DNA of 64,000 bases, from NCBI RefSeq assembly GCF_000820125.1, contig NZ_CDBY01000023.1:90513-154512 (forward strand). Reading direction: 5' to 3'. The notes below the pieces were generated by a model. It saw only the letters and a program-made list of their open reading frames with translations, did no database searches and was not told where the DNA came from. Made by a program: the position numbers and the translations under genes. Source of the DNA: Aeromonas simiae. GTDB lineage: Bacteria > Pseudomonadota > Gammaproteobacteria > Enterobacterales > Aeromonadaceae. Positions 47,069 to 56,543 of the stretch are shown here, one piece after another (position 1 is the stretch's first letter; each line of letters starts with the position of its first letter).

Positions 47069-47707
47069 TCACGGCTTGCCGTTGTAGCGACCCGGTTTGT
47101 GCCAATTCATCAACATGGCGTTCATGGCTAGTGCGCTTAAGCTGGACCACAGCAGCAGGGGCCAGGAGAGGGTCAGCAGCGACAGGGCAAACACCAGCAG
47201 ATCGAGCAGCAGCTGGCTCTTGCCGGCATTGATCCCCACCCTGCGCTGCAACCACAGCGTTACCACGCCGGTGCCGCCGACCGAGGCATCGTGGCGGGCC
47301 AACGAGAGCACCCCCATGCCAAGAAAAGTGCCCCCCACCAGCGCCGCAAAGAGCGGATGCACATAGCTCACCTGCATCAATTGCGGCACCGCCTCGGTCG
47401 CCAGCGAGAGTGCCAGGTTCACCGCCAGGGTCTTGACGGTAAAGGCCCGCCCCATGCAGCAGGCACAGAAGATCATGAAAGGGATATTGACCAGAAAAAA
47501 CAGCATTCCGATGGAAAGTGAGCTGAAATGGCCGATGAGCAGCGCAATACCGGCCACCCCGCCGGTGATCATCCCCGAGCATTTGAGTAAATTGAGCCCC
47601 ACCGCGATGAACATGACCCCGAGCAGCATGCCGTAGAGATCGTCCTTGAGCGTATGGGCCACCCCCTTATCGCGCGAGGGTAATACCAGTGTCGCATCGC
47701 TTGCCAT
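47069..47707 (-). CDS. YitT-family membrane protein
   Basis: 212 residues with about five membrane helices, containing the YitT/DUF161 motifs GVMFIAVGLNLLKCSGMITGGVAGIALLIGH and GGTFLGMGVLSLARHDASVGGTGVVTLWLQRR. The cytoplasmic DUF2179 domain found at the C-terminus of Bacillus YitT is absent, so this is the short proteobacterial type. Function unknown. ATG 47707 has AAGGTG upstream; the frame extends further but through repetitive non-family sequence. Confidence 0.85.
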   Translation of the reverse strand: MASDATLVLPSRDKGVAHTLKDDLYGMLLGVMFIAVGLNLLKCSGMITGGVAGIALLIGHFSSLSIGMLFFLVNIPFMIFCACCMGRAFTVKTLAVNLALSLATEAVPQLMQVSYVHPLFAALVGGTFLGMGVLSLARHDASVGGTGVVTLWLQRRVGINAGKSQLLLDLLVFALSLLTLSWPLLLWSSLSALAMNAMLMNWHKPGRYNGKP

Positions 47708-48140
47708 CACACACCTTCCTGTTGTGCCATAAGTTGTGCTGTGAGTAGTGCCATGAACATGAAGTAGTGCTGTGAGTTGCGCCGTGAAAAGAGGCGACTC
47801 TTTCCCCCCTGCCTTCATGCGCTTATCCCAGCAAAAAGAGCACCAACCGGATGATGAGATGGCATCGCCTTTCAACTTTGGTGTTTATCGCTAACCACAC
47901 CGAAAGTCTCAGCTCATAACACCACAGTGAGCCGCCCCTCGCCGAGCCAGGCAGCATATCTGCGAGCTGTCGCTCCCCAACGGAGGCTCGCTTGGTCTTC
48001 AGTATTGCAATTGATTGTATTTAAATGATTTTCCTACTTCTCTTGCTGCTCCCCCTCCTCCACCGTCAGGTGAAACGCACAAAGATGGTGCGCTGCCACG
48101 CACCAATTAAGTGCAACACCGGCATCCCCGGCGAGCAGAG
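47708..48140. other. Long intergenic region upstream of yitT-like gene
   Basis: About 430 bp. It contains imperfect 21-bp direct repeats (47732-47752 and 47763-47783, sharing GTGCTGTGAGT) next to the yitT-like gene, an AT-rich segment around 48000-48040 and two NtrC-like boxes at 48077-48114. No gene seen. Confidence 0.5.
48077..48114. promoter_or_regulatory. Pair of NtrC-like binding sites
   Basis: Two 15-mers: GCACAAAGATGGTGC (48077-48091) and GCACCAATTAAGTGC (48100-48114). Both fit GCAC-N7-GTGC, the core of NtrC sites known upstream of glnA. Centre spacing is 23 bp. A sigma-54 promoter was not found with certainty. Confidence 0.45.
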
Positions 48141-48168
48141 ATAAAAAAGCCGGCCCAAGGGGCCGGCT
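48141..48168 (-). terminator. Alpha-amylase terminator
   Basis: Nine-bp stem AGCCGGCCC / GGGCCGGCT with an AAG loop and T6 on the minus strand, about 25 nt after the stop. Confidence 0.85.
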
Positions 48169-48192
48169 CTCTCTTTACGTCGATGACTGACT

Positions 48193-51100
48193 TTACTTCA
48201 GGTATTTGCCATCAGCCCCCACCTTGCCGGGGCCGTTCAGTACCCAGATACGGGCCGAGTAGGCCGGAACCTGGAAGCTCAGGCTGCCATTGCTGACATT
48301 TTGGGTGGTGCCGGTCACGGCATCGGTGTAACTGCCGTTTTTGAGACCACTCATGGTGACCTGCTGGGCAGAGTTGGCCGCGAGGCCAACGGCCGCGTAG
48401 CTTCCCTCGGCGCTCAAGTCACGCACGAAGCTCAGACCGGCGCCCCACTCGTTGACCTGGCTCATCGGCGCCTTTTGCAGGGCCGGAACGGCCTTGCGGA
48501 TCTGGTTCAGGCGCTTGAGGTGCTGGTAGAGCGGGTGAGAGGCGGTGGCCGGGTTATCCAGCACGTCGCCGTAGTAGGCACGACCGGTCTGATCGAGGGT
48601 CATGGTTTCCCCGTCGATGTCCTGCGGCTTGCCGGCCTGGAACATCACCTCTTCCCCGTAATAGAGGGTCGGGATGCCGCGCGCGGTCCACAGCAGGTTA
48701 TAGGTCATGGCCGCATTGCCCTCTTCCCCGCCGTAGCGGTACTTGAAGTCGTTATCCGGGCCGACGTCGTGGTTTTGGAAGAAGGTCACCAGCTTGGTGG
48801 CATCCCCATAGACCCAGTCCATGGAGAAGATGCCACCCACCCCGCCGAAGTTCCCCTTGGTGACGTTGTCACGGAACGTCGAGAAAAGGGAGAAGTCGAG
48901 CACAGAGAGACCCGAATCACCGCCGGCACGCGGATCGGCCGGGTTCGGCGTGGTACGGGTATACCACCAGGGACGGATCACTGCCGACGCGTTGTCGTTG
49001 GCGATCTCCGAACCCCAGCCGGTGCCCTTGACCAGGTTCTCACCGAATACAAACAGACCCGGCTTGTAAGCCTGCCAATTGTGGATATAGGTCAGCAGCT
49101 CATCACGCTCGACGTGCTTGAGAGTATCGACGCGAATGGCATCCACCCCCATGTCGAGGTACTGGTGGATAGCGCCGTTGATGTAGTCCTTGACGTTCTG
49201 GTTACCGGTCGCCAGATCGATGCAGTCCCCTGCCATGTGCTTGCGCTGCAAGGAGAGCTGCGACTCCCAGTCACCGCCCGACATGAAACCGTCGAGGTGG
49301 TACCAGTTCGGGTCCAGCGTCTGCGCGTCGATGGCGAAGAAGCGATTGGGATCGTAACCAGGGCTTGGTACGGTGGCACCGGTCTTGGGATCGATCAGCG
49401 GGGTGGTACCGTTAGGATCAGACTGGCAACGGGCACGGTACCAGTCAGGCGCGACCGGGTTGTCATCGTCACAGCGGTTGGTGCTGGCGTAATCACCCAG
49501 GTTGCCCTGATAGGGGCCATTGTTGATGAGTCCCTGCTGGGAGCCACGGGGTACGTAGTATTTGATGGGCAGATGATCGATCCACACCTTGCCACGCAAG
49601 CCGTACTGGCTCGAGTGGTTCACCACCACGTCCTGGATCACCTTGATCCCCTTGGCGTGGGCGGCCTGGATAAACTCACGGTAACCGGCGCCCGGCGACT
49701 CGAGACGGGGATCAACCCGGTAGAAGTCATAGGCGTGGTAGCCGTGATAATCGAGACCGGAGCGGTTCTCCACCGGCGGGGTAACCCAGATGGCGGTAAA
49801 GCCGAGATCCTTGATGTAGTCGAGCTTCTCGATAAGCCCCTTGAAGTCGCCACGCCACTGGGGATCGCCCGCCTTGTAGCGGTCACGGTTGTAGTAGTTG
49901 TTATTGCTATCGCCGTCATAGAAGCGCGCCGTCATCAGGAAGTAGATGCTCTCGCCACGGAAATCACCGCTGGCCACGCTCTGCTCGCCGATGTAGTAAC
50001 TAAAGCTCTGCTCGCGCTGATTGCCGGTGGCATCGACGCTCAGGGTCTTGATCACCAGATCGGCGCCACTGCCCTTATCGCTCGCCACGATGGCCTGACC
50101 GGCGTAGAGCGGGGATGAGGTGGAGGGCTTGCTGCCATCGGTGGTGAAATAGACCTTGGGCGCGCTGTCCTGATCGTCGCTCACACTCAGGGTGATCGAC
50201 TGGGACTGGGTATAGGAGCCCGCCGCCGGCGAGGCACTCACGGTCGGTGCCTGGGTATCGACCCCCTGCTGCGCATCGAGGGCGATCGCCTTGGTCTTGG
50301 CATCGAAGCAGATGCGGTAGCTGGTGTTGGCCGTGACCTTGTAATCCTGAGTCGGATAGGCCTCGGTCCAGTCACCCTTGTGGTCAATCTTGAAGCGGGG
50401 ATCGCTCGCCCCAAAGCTTTGCTCGGTACAGAAGGTGAGCCCGTCGCTGCTCTCCATCGGCGTGGTGCCCCAGTTGTTGGGGGTGCCGCGGAAGTACCAC
50501 TTGTCGGTGACCACCGTCTCCTTGACCACCACGCTCACGCTGCTGCTGGCCTTGGCGCCCTGATCGTCGGTGACGGTCAGGGTGTAGGGATAGGTGCCCG
50601 CCTTGCTGGTGTTGATGACGATGCTTTCGGTGGTTTCACCGCTGCTCCAGAGGTAGCTGACAATCTGGCCATCCGGATCGGTGGAGTCGGCAGCACTCAG
50701 GGTCAGGCTGTCACCGATCGCCACTTGCACCGTGCCACCCGGGGTGATCACCGCGAGCGGAGCCTGGTTGTCGCCTCCCAGCGCCGTCACGCTGTAAGCC
50801 ATGGTCTGATCGTTCACCTGCAGGCGCACCGCACCGGTGCCACTCCAGAGGATGTCGTTGCCGCCGCGCTCCAGCACGCCGTCGCCGTTGCTGTCGCCAA
50901 AGTTGGTGGCCCAATCCCCCGCCTGATCAAACTTGAAGCGTTGGTTGGCCTGGCCGTTCATCTGCACGTCCACCTGCCACAGGTGATCGGCCACCAGGGT
51001 CATCGCCGTGCTGGCCCAACCATTGAAGGTGCCACGCGCCTGCAACTGCGGCAGTGTCTTGGCAAACCCCTGGCTGTCGCAGCTGGCGACTGCCGTCGCG

Positions 51101-51402
51101 GAGACGGCGTTGTTACTGGTGTTGATGCGTACCTGGTAGTGGGTGTTGGCGTTGACCACATAGTCAGCGCCCGGATAGCTCTGCTGCCAGTTGCCATACC
51201 GGTCCACCTTGAAGCGAGGGCCGCCCGTGGCGTCGCCTGCCTGGAACAGCTGGCAAGTCTCAAAATTCACCCCGTCGCTTGAGGTCATGGCGGTCGCCGC
51301 CCAACCATTCGGGGTGCCCCGGAAGAACCATTCTGCCGCACCTGCGCTCGGAGGGATCACGAGCGACCCAAACAAGCCAGCGGCAATTATCCATTTAGCC
51401 AT
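48193..51402 (-). CDS. Large secreted multi-module alpha-amylase (GH13)
   Basis: Extracellular starch hydrolase, 1069 residues. Signal peptide 1-22. Then a FRGTPNGW module, a second related module (RGTFNGW...FKFDQAGDW), a PKD-type domain (DSTDPDGQIVSYLWSSGE), a third FRGTPNNW module, a chitobiase-C-like domain (VYFTTDGSKPSTSSPLYAG), and the GH13 catalytic barrel from about 485. GH13 conserved regions: DVVVNH (H596), DAIRVD with nucleophile D759, acid/base E788 in FGEN, and NHD with D879. The three FRGT modules are likely starch-binding. ATG 51402 is the only start giving a signal peptide. Confidence 0.92.
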   Translation of the reverse strand: MAKWIIAAGLFGSLVIPPSAGAAEWFFRGTPNGWAATAMTSSDGVNFETCQLFQAGDATGGPRFKVDRYGNWQQSYPGADYVVNANTHYQVRINTSNNAVSATAVASCDSQGFAKTLPQLQARGTFNGWASTAMTLVADHLWQVDVQMNGQANQRFKFDQAGDWATNFGDSNGDGVLERGGNDILWSGTGAVRLQVNDQTMAYSVTALGGDNQAPLAVITPGGTVQVAIGDSLTLSAADSTDPDGQIVSYLWSSGETTESIVINTSKAGTYPYTLTVTDDQGAKASSSVSVVVKETVVTDKWYFRGTPNNWGTTPMESSDGLTFCTEQSFGASDPRFKIDHKGDWTEAYPTQDYKVTANTSYRICFDAKTKAIALDAQQGVDTQAPTVSASPAAGSYTQSQSITLSVSDDQDSAPKVYFTTDGSKPSTSSPLYAGQAIVASDKGSGADLVIKTLSVDATGNQREQSFSYYIGEQSVASGDFRGESIYFLMTARFYDGDSNNNYYNRDRYKAGDPQWRGDFKGLIEKLDYIKDLGFTAIWVTPPVENRSGLDYHGYHAYDFYRVDPRLESPGAGYREFIQAAHAKGIKVIQDVVVNHSSQYGLRGKVWIDHLPIKYYVPRGSQQGLINNGPYQGNLGDYASTNRCDDDNPVAPDWYRARCQSDPNGTTPLIDPKTGATVPSPGYDPNRFFAIDAQTLDPNWYHLDGFMSGGDWESQLSLQRKHMAGDCIDLATGNQNVKDYINGAIHQYLDMGVDAIRVDTLKHVERDELLTYIHNWQAYKPGLFVFGENLVKGTGWGSEIANDNASAVIRPWWYTRTTPNPADPRAGGDSGLSVLDFSLFSTFRDNVTKGNFGGVGGIFSMDWVYGDATKLVTFFQNHDVGPDNDFKYRYGGEEGNAAMTYNLLWTARGIPTLYYGEEVMFQAGKPQDIDGETMTLDQTGRAYYGDVLDNPATASHPLYQHLKRLNQIRKAVPALQKAPMSQVNEWGAGLSFVRDLSAEGSYAAVGLAANSAQQVTMSGLKNGSYTDAVTGTTQNVSNGSLSFQVPAYSARIWVLNGPGKVGADGKYLK

Positions 51403-51580
51403 TGATAATCCTTTATTTCTTTTAAGTAATATGCCGGACCCGCGTACCGGCATGACGCTCCCACCTGCAACCGCCCGAACATCAGATGAGCGGGTTCAGT
51501 CTAGAGAGAAAAAACGTTTTCTTGTCGTAGATGAATGCGTAATGTGACCCTTATCGGGTTCACTCTCTGACATTTGTGAC

Positions 51581-51594
51581 TGAGAGCGCTTTCA
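51581..51594. promoter_or_regulatory. LacI-type operator candidate upstream of amylase
   Basis: TGAGAGCGCTTTCA, palindromic at 12 of 14 positions with the central GCGC seen in many LacI-family operators. It lies between the divergent amylase and TolA-like genes, 180 bp before the amylase start. Confidence 0.4.
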
Positions 51595-51625
51595 AAATAA
51601 AGAAGGGTAATCAAGGGGATAGACT

Positions 51626-51647
51626 GGGATTATTCTGGGATTATTCT
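51626..51647. repeat. Tandem 11-bp direct repeat
   Basis: TGGGATTATTC occurs twice head-to-tail in the amylase/TolA-like divergent promoter region. Spacing of one helical turn suggests cooperative protein binding. Confidence 0.5.
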
Positions 51648-51800
51648 GACATTCTTACGTCTTTCCCACTAAAATGTGGGGGCATTCAAATAAAAAAACG
51701 CATATAAAAATGGCATGTCATTGTCGCGTCTGTGCTATTTTCACGGCATTTTTAATTTGCTTGAGAGAAACAGCGTGATTCACAATAAGAGCGCACCCGC

Positions 51801-52361
51801 ATGTCCCGTGAAATTAGGTTTCGATTAAACACAGTGCTCGCGCTCATGATTGGATTTTCAGCCGGTATCGCGAGTGGCTATTACTATGCGAAGTGGGAAC
51901 CCACCCTCCACGCTTTTTATTCCCTCGTCCAGCAAACCTCATCCGCCTCCAGTGAGGCTGGCGATATTCCTAATCACGCGGATTTAGAGGCCAAGCGACA
52001 GGCGGCCCGCATGGCATTATTAGACGCCCAACGGAATCGGGGGCCCGATTCAGAAACAGGGCACCATGGCGCCTTGATCGTCGATACGCTTCGCCGGCAC
52101 ATGAAAACCGACCCAGCCATGAGAGGTAAAACCTGTCGGTTGACCCTGACCCTGGCCAACGATGGGGCCATCACCGCCATGATGGCTGACAAGGGAGACC
52201 CTCAGGTATGCCAAGCCGGCATCAACGCAGCGCAAAAAGCGGGGCGGGTGCCGATGTCGCGCGACCCGGCCATCTATCGTCAACTCAGGCAAATCACCCT
52301 GCTCATTGACCCTTTTGGCGGCGGTTCGCCTCGGCAGGCGCGCGGCCCTGAGGTAAGATAA
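51801..52361 (+). CDS. Membrane-anchored TolA domain III-like protein
   Basis: 186 residues. One N-terminal membrane helix (about 11-29, TVLALMIGFSAGIASGYYY), a linker of about 70 residues, then a domain at about 95-171 with the pattern of TolA's C-terminal domain: GKTCRLTLTLANDGAITAMMADKGDPQVC with the two cysteines (C112, C137) at the positions of the TolA disulfide, then AAQKAGRVPMSRDPAIYRQL and LLIDP. Real TolA (about 400 residues) has a long Ala/Lys-rich helix between anchor and domain III, missing here. tolQRB genes are not nearby. Role unknown; it could compete with or assist the Tol system. Confidence 0.72.
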   Translation: MSREIRFRLNTVLALMIGFSAGIASGYYYAKWEPTLHAFYSLVQQTSSASSEAGDIPNHADLEAKRQAARMALLDAQRNRGPDSETGHHGALIVDTLRRHMKTDPAMRGKTCRLTLTLANDGAITAMMADKGDPQVCQAGINAAQKAGRVPMSRDPAIYRQLRQITLLIDPFGGGSPRQARGPEVR

Positions 52362-52403
52362 GGCGCGTTTATCTCTTGCCACCGACCAACTGAAGGGTTT
52401 GCC

Positions 52404-53744
52404 TTGCACTCATCCACCCAACCCCAGGTCTTCACCGTCACCCGCCTCAATAGCGCCGTACGCATGCTGCTCGAGCACGAGCTCGGCACCGTCTGGCTCA
52501 ATGGGGAGATCTCCAACCTCGCCATGCCCGCCTCCGGCCACTGGTACTTCTCGCTCAAGGATCTCTCCTCCCAGGTGCGCTGCGCCATGTTCAAGGGCAG
52601 CAACCGCCGGGTCGCCATGCGCCCACGCGATGGCATGCAGGTGCTGGTGCAGGCGCACGTCTCCCTCTACGAGCCGCGCGGCGACTACCAGCTCATCATC
52701 GAGAGCATGCAACCGGCCGGTGACGGGGTGCTGGCGATGCGCTTTGAGGAGCTCAAGCAGCGCCTCGCCGCCGAAGGGCTGTTTGCCGCCGAGCGCAAAC
52801 GTCCGCTGCCCACCCAGCCCAGAGCGGTCGGCATCATTACCTCCGCCACCGGGGCGGCGCTGCACGACATGCTCACCGTGCTGCGCCGGCGCGCCCCTGC
52901 CCTGCCCGTCATCATCTACCCGACCCAGGTTCAGGGTCAGGCGGCCATCGGCCAGATTGTCCATGCCCTCTACACGGCCAACCGCAGAGACGAGGTGGAT
53001 GTGCTCATCGTCGGCCGTGGCGGTGGCTCACTCGAAGATCTCTGGTGTTTCAACGAAGAGGCGGTCGCGCGCGCCATCGCCCACTCCCGCATCCCGGTGG
53101 TGAGTGCGGTGGGCCATGAGGTGGATGTGACCATCAGCGACTTCGTGGCAGATCTGCGCGCCCCCACCCCGTCTGCCGCCGCCGAGCTGGTGGCGCCGGA
53201 TCAGGGGCAACTGCGCGAGCGCCTTGCCGTCCTCGCACGAAGCCTGCATCGCGCCATCGCGCAGCAGCTGCAAGAGCGTCGTCACCACCTCGCCCTGCTG
53301 GGCAAGCGCCTTGAACATCGCGATCCCAAGCGTACGCTAGAGCAGCAGTCGCAGCGCCTCGACGAGCTGGCCCTGCGCCTCGAGCGCCAGATGCAGCGCC
53401 AACTGCAAGGCAGCGAGCGCCACCTTGGCCAACTGGCACAACGCCTTGAGCGCCACACCCCGCAGCGCCGCATCGAAGAGGGGCGCCGCCATCAACAACT
53501 GGCGGCCGAGCGCCTTGGCAGCGCCATGGCGCGTCTGCTGGCCACACGCAGCCACCGCATCGGCATGCTGGCCGCTCGCCTCGATGGAGTGAGCCCGCTG
53601 GCGACCCTGGGGCGCGGTTACGCCATCTTGCGTGACGAGCAGGGCAAGGTCGTGCAGCGTGCCGCAGACACCCACATCGGCCAGCCGCTGTCGGTTCGCC
53701 TCGCCGAGGGCAGCCTCAGCGTGCGGGTGGAGGAGCAAAAATAA
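52404..53744 (+). CDS. xseA: Exodeoxyribonuclease VII large subunit
   Basis: Large subunit of the single-strand nuclease ExoVII, which degrades DNA from both ends to oligonucleotides. 446 residues. N-terminal OB fold ([39 protein letters not shown]), catalytic core ([61 protein letters not shown]), a long coiled coil (about 270-390) and a C-terminal ARGYAIL-type segment. Starts with TTG 52404, having AAGGG 8 nt upstream; the next ATG would delete conserved N-terminal residues. Confidence 0.96.
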   Translation: MHSSTQPQVFTVTRLNSAVRMLLEHELGTVWLNGEISNLAMPASGHWYFSLKDLSSQVRCAMFKGSNRRVAMRPRDGMQVLVQAHVSLYEPRGDYQLIIESMQPAGDGVLAMRFEELKQRLAAEGLFAAERKRPLPTQPRAVGIITSATGAALHDMLTVLRRRAPALPVIIYPTQVQGQAAIGQIVHALYTANRRDEVDVLIVGRGGGSLEDLWCFNEEAVARAIAHSRIPVVSAVGHEVDVTISDFVADLRAPTPSAAAELVAPDQGQLRERLAVLARSLHRAIAQQLQERRHHLALLGKRLEHRDPKRTLEQQSQRLDELALRLERQMQRQLQGSERHLGQLAQRLERHTPQRRIEEGRRHQQLAAERLGSAMARLLATRSHRIGMLAARLDGVSPLATLGRGYAILRDEQGKVVQRAADTHIGQPLSVRLAEGSLSVRVEEQK

Positions 53745-53912
53745 CCCCGCAGATTAGCGCGCCATCCGGGGATATCCCTCTTGAGTCGGCACTGAACGCC
53801 TGCGCCGGCCATCGCGTCGTGGCCTTGCGCCACTGCACATGCGGGCAATCAGCCCACGCCATTCACGCCTTTGCCTGGCGCTCCCCCTGCCATCCCAATC
53901 CAGATCGCAACA
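53745..53912. other. Gap between xseA and the aroG terminator
   Basis: About 170 bp with no gene or clear motif. Confidence 0.5.
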
Positions 53913-53939
53913 AAAAGGGCTGCCCATGGCAGCCCTTTT
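53913..53939. terminator. Terminator between xseA and aroG
   Basis: Twelve-bp stem AAAAGGGCTGCC / GGCAGCCCTTTT with a CAT loop; usable in both directions. 17 nt after the aroG stop. Confidence 0.85.
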
Positions 53940-53955
53940 CCCTATCCGATGCGCC

Positions 53956-55008
53956 TTAAGCGCGGCGCGCCTTGATGGCGGCAGCCATGCGGCGCAGCAA
54001 CAGCTCGGTGTCTTCCCAGCCGATGCAGGCATCGGTGATGCTCTGGCCGAAGGTCAGCTCGCAGCCCTCTTTCAGATCCTGGCGCCCCTCCACCAGATGG
54101 CTCTCCACCATGACCCCGAACACGGCCTGGCTGCCCCCGGCGATCTGAGCCGCCACATCCTCGGCCACCAGCATCTGGTTCTTGAACTGCTTGCTGCTGT
54201 TGGCGTGGCTGAAGTCGATCATCACCTTCTGCGGCAGGCCCGACTTCTCAAGGCCGGTGCACACCTCGGCCACGTGGCTGGCGCTGTAGTTCGGCTCGCG
54301 GCCGCCACGCAAAATGATGTGGCAATCCGGGTTACCAGCGGTGGCGACGATGGCCGAGTGACCGTACTTGGTCACCGACAGGAAGTGGTGGGAGGCACTG
54401 GCGGCGCCGATGGCATCGATGGCCACCTTGATGGTGCCGTCGGTGCCGTTCTTGAAGCCAACCGGGCAGGAGAGGCCGGAAGCCAGCTCGCGGTGCACCT
54501 GGGATTCGGTGGTACGCGCGCCGATGGCGCCCCAGCTCATCAGATCGGCCACGTATTGCGGGGTGATCATGTCGAGGAACTCGGAGGCGGTCGGCATTCC
54601 CATGTCGTTGAGATCGAGCAGCAGCTTGCGGCCGATGCGCAGACCGTCGTTGATCTGGCAGCTGTTGTCGAGATAGGGATCGTTGATGAGCCCCTTCCAA
54701 CCGACCGTGGTGCGCGGCTTCTCGAAATAGACCCGCATCACCACCTCCAGCTCACCCTTGAGCTCGTCGCGCAGGGCCAGCAGGCGCTTGCCGTACTCGA
54801 TGGCGGCCTGGGTATCGTGAATGGAGCAAGGGCCGATCACCACCAGCAGGCGATCGTCCTCGCCATTGAGGATCCGGTGGATGGCCTGACGGCTCTCATA
54901 GACGGTGTGGCTGGCAGTTTCGGTGGCCGGAAACTTCTCCAGCACCGCGACAGGTGGCAGTAACTCTTTGATTTCCTTGATACGAACGTCGTCGGTTTGG
55001 TGCTGCAT
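53956..55008 (-). CDS. aroG: DAHP synthase, AroG type
   Basis: Condenses phosphoenolpyruvate and erythrose 4-phosphate, the first step of aromatic amino acid synthesis. 350 residues, exactly the length of E. coli AroG, with the AroG-type start DDVRIKEIKELLPPVAVLEKFPATE. Active-site and metal motifs: VVIGPCSIHD, RVYFEKPRTTVGWKG, IGARTTESQVHRELASGLSCPVGFKNGTDG, MIDFSHANSSK. The feedback type (Phe) is an inference from resemblance to AroG. A TyrR box overlaps its promoter. Confidence 0.95.
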   Translation of the reverse strand: MQHQTDDVRIKEIKELLPPVAVLEKFPATETASHTVYESRQAIHRILNGEDDRLLVVIGPCSIHDTQAAIEYGKRLLALRDELKGELEVVMRVYFEKPRTTVGWKGLINDPYLDNSCQINDGLRIGRKLLLDLNDMGMPTASEFLDMITPQYVADLMSWGAIGARTTESQVHRELASGLSCPVGFKNGTDGTIKVAIDAIGAASASHHFLSVTKYGHSAIVATAGNPDCHIILRGGREPNYSASHVAEVCTGLEKSGLPQKVMIDFSHANSSKQFKNQMLVAEDVAAQIAGGSQAVFGVMVESHLVEGRQDLKEGCELTFGQSITDACIGWEDTELLLRRMAAAIKARRA

Positions 55009-55047
55009 AATGGTTTCCTGCGTAAATGCATACAACGAAGAAATTCC

Positions 55048-55088
55048 AATCTAGCCCGCACACTGCCATGTGTAAATAGAAAATTACA
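55048..55088 (-). promoter_or_regulatory. aroG promoter with overlapping TyrR box
   Basis: Minus-strand -35 TTTACA (55076-55071), 17-bp spacer, -10 TAGATT (55053-55048). The sequence 55071-55088, TGTAAA-N6-ATTACA, matches the TyrR box TGTAAA-N6-TTTACA at 11 of 12 specified bases and covers the -35, so TyrR binding would repress. Confidence 0.75.
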
Positions 55089-55144
55089 TCACACTAAAAA
55101 ATATTTTCGATCTCAAGCTTGCAAGATACATAAAGCATGCTAAA

Positions 55145-55164
55145 GGCCCGCCAGAAGGCGGGCC
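55145..55164 (-). terminator. aroA terminator (weak)
   Basis: Eight-bp stem GGCCCGCC / GGCGGGCC with an AGAA loop, followed on the minus strand by only TTTA; 7 nt after the aroA stop. Confidence 0.6.
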
Positions 55165-55170
55165 GGAAGG

Positions 55171-56454
55171 TCACTCACTCACGCTGATGGAGGCCAGCTT
55201 GGTGAAGTAGTCGGGGAAGGTTTTTGAGGTACAACCCGGATCATTGATGGTGACGGGCGTATCGGAGAGGGCCACCAGGGAGAAACACATGGCGATGCGG
55301 TGATCGTTGTAGGTGTCGATGGCCGCATGCTGCAAGTGCGCGGCCGGGGTGACGCGAATGTAGTCGTGCCCCTCGTCAACCTCGACCCCGAGCTTGCGCA
55401 GCTCGGTCGCCATGGCGCTCAGGCGATCGGTCTCTTTCACCCGCCAGTTGTAGATGTTGCGGATGGTGGTCGGCCCCTCGGCAAACAGCGCCGTGGTGGC
55501 GATGGTCATGGCCGCATCGGGGATGTGGTTCATGTCCATGTCGATGCCATGCAGCTCGCCCTGCTCGGCTTCGATGAAATCATCGCCCCAGGTGATGCGC
55601 GCGCCCATCTTCTCCAGCACGTCGGCAAAGTGGATATCGCCCTGGATGCTGTGCTTGCCGATCCCGGTGACCCGCACCTTGCCCTTGATGGCGCCGGCAG
55701 CGAGGAAATAAGAGGCGCTCGAGGCATCCCCCTCCACCAGAAAATCCCCCGGGCTGACGTAGGTCTGATTGCCCTTGATGTAGAAGGTCTGGTAGTTGTC
55801 GTGCTCCACCACCACCCCGAACTGCTTCATGATGTGCAGCGTGATGTCGATGTAGGGCTTGGAGACCAGCTCTCCCTTGATGTGGATGCGGGTATCGCCG
55901 GCCGCCATCGGGGCAGCCATCAGGAAGGCGGTGAGAAACTGGCTCGAGACCGAGCCGTCGACGTGCACGTCACCGCCCCACAGCCCCTTGGCATCGATGG
56001 CCAACGGCGGGAAACCTTCGTTTTTCAGGTATTGGATATGGGCACCGGCTTCGCGCAGGGCATCGACCAGGTGGCCGATGGGGCGCTCTTCCATGCGCGG
56101 CTCACCGGTCAGCAGGTATTCGCCCGATCCCAGGCACAGGGCGGCGCACAGGGGGCGCATGGCGGTGCCGGCGTTGCCAAGAAACAGGCGCACCGTCTCC
56201 TTGCTGGCAAAGCTGCGACCCAGGCCATGCACGGTGCACTCGGTCTTGTCGGCCGAGAGCTGATAGCGCACCCCGAGCAGGGTGAGCGCCTCGAGCATGT
56301 GACGAATGTCATCGCTGTCGAGCAGGTTGGTAAGACGGGTGGTGCCGCGCGCCAGGGCGGCAAGCAACAAGGCGCGGTTGGACACGCTCTTGGAGCCGGG
56401 CAGATTGACAGTGCCTGCCACGCGGGCGATCGGCTCAAGGGATAACGACTTCAT
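55171..56454 (-). CDS. aroA: EPSP synthase (3-phosphoshikimate 1-carboxyvinyltransferase)
   Basis: Sixth shikimate-pathway step, target of glyphosate. 427 residues. Family motifs [34 protein letters not shown] (with the glyphosate-sensitivity Gly-Ala region), [50 protein letters not shown] and [13 protein letters not shown] 56454 matches the start seen in Aeromonas AroA as I recall it; an ATG two codons upstream is equally placed. Follows serC in the usual order, but a terminator separates them. Confidence 0.96.
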   Translation of the reverse strand: MKSLSLEPIARVAGTVNLPGSKSVSNRALLLAALARGTTRLTNLLDSDDIRHMLEALTLLGVRYQLSADKTECTVHGLGRSFASKETVRLFLGNAGTAMRPLCAALCLGSGEYLLTGEPRMEERPIGHLVDALREAGAHIQYLKNEGFPPLAIDAKGLWGGDVHVDGSVSSQFLTAFLMAAPMAAGDTRIHIKGELVSKPYIDITLHIMKQFGVVVEHDNYQTFYIKGNQTYVSPGDFLVEGDASSASYFLAAGAIKGKVRVTGIGKHSIQGDIHFADVLEKMGARITWGDDFIEAEQGELHGIDMDMNHIPDAAMTIATTALFAEGPTTIRNIYNWRVKETDRLSAMATELRKLGVEVDEGHDYIRVTPAAHLQHAAIDTYNDHRIAMCFSLVALSDTPVTINDPGCTSKTFPDYFTKLASISVSE

Positions 56455-56543
56455 AGACATCCTGTACGTAAGCAAAAAAGCGGACCTGCTCTGGACGTTA
56501 ACAGCCACGGCAGGCGGCGGCAAGACTCTTGCTGCGCGCGATA

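Larger units (their letters stand above)
51403..51800. other. Divergent promoter region, amylase / TolA-like gene
   Basis: About 400 bp, AT-rich on the right half. Apart from the operator-like palindrome and the tandem repeat, no gene is seen. Sequence composition fits promoters in both directions. Confidence 0.5.
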
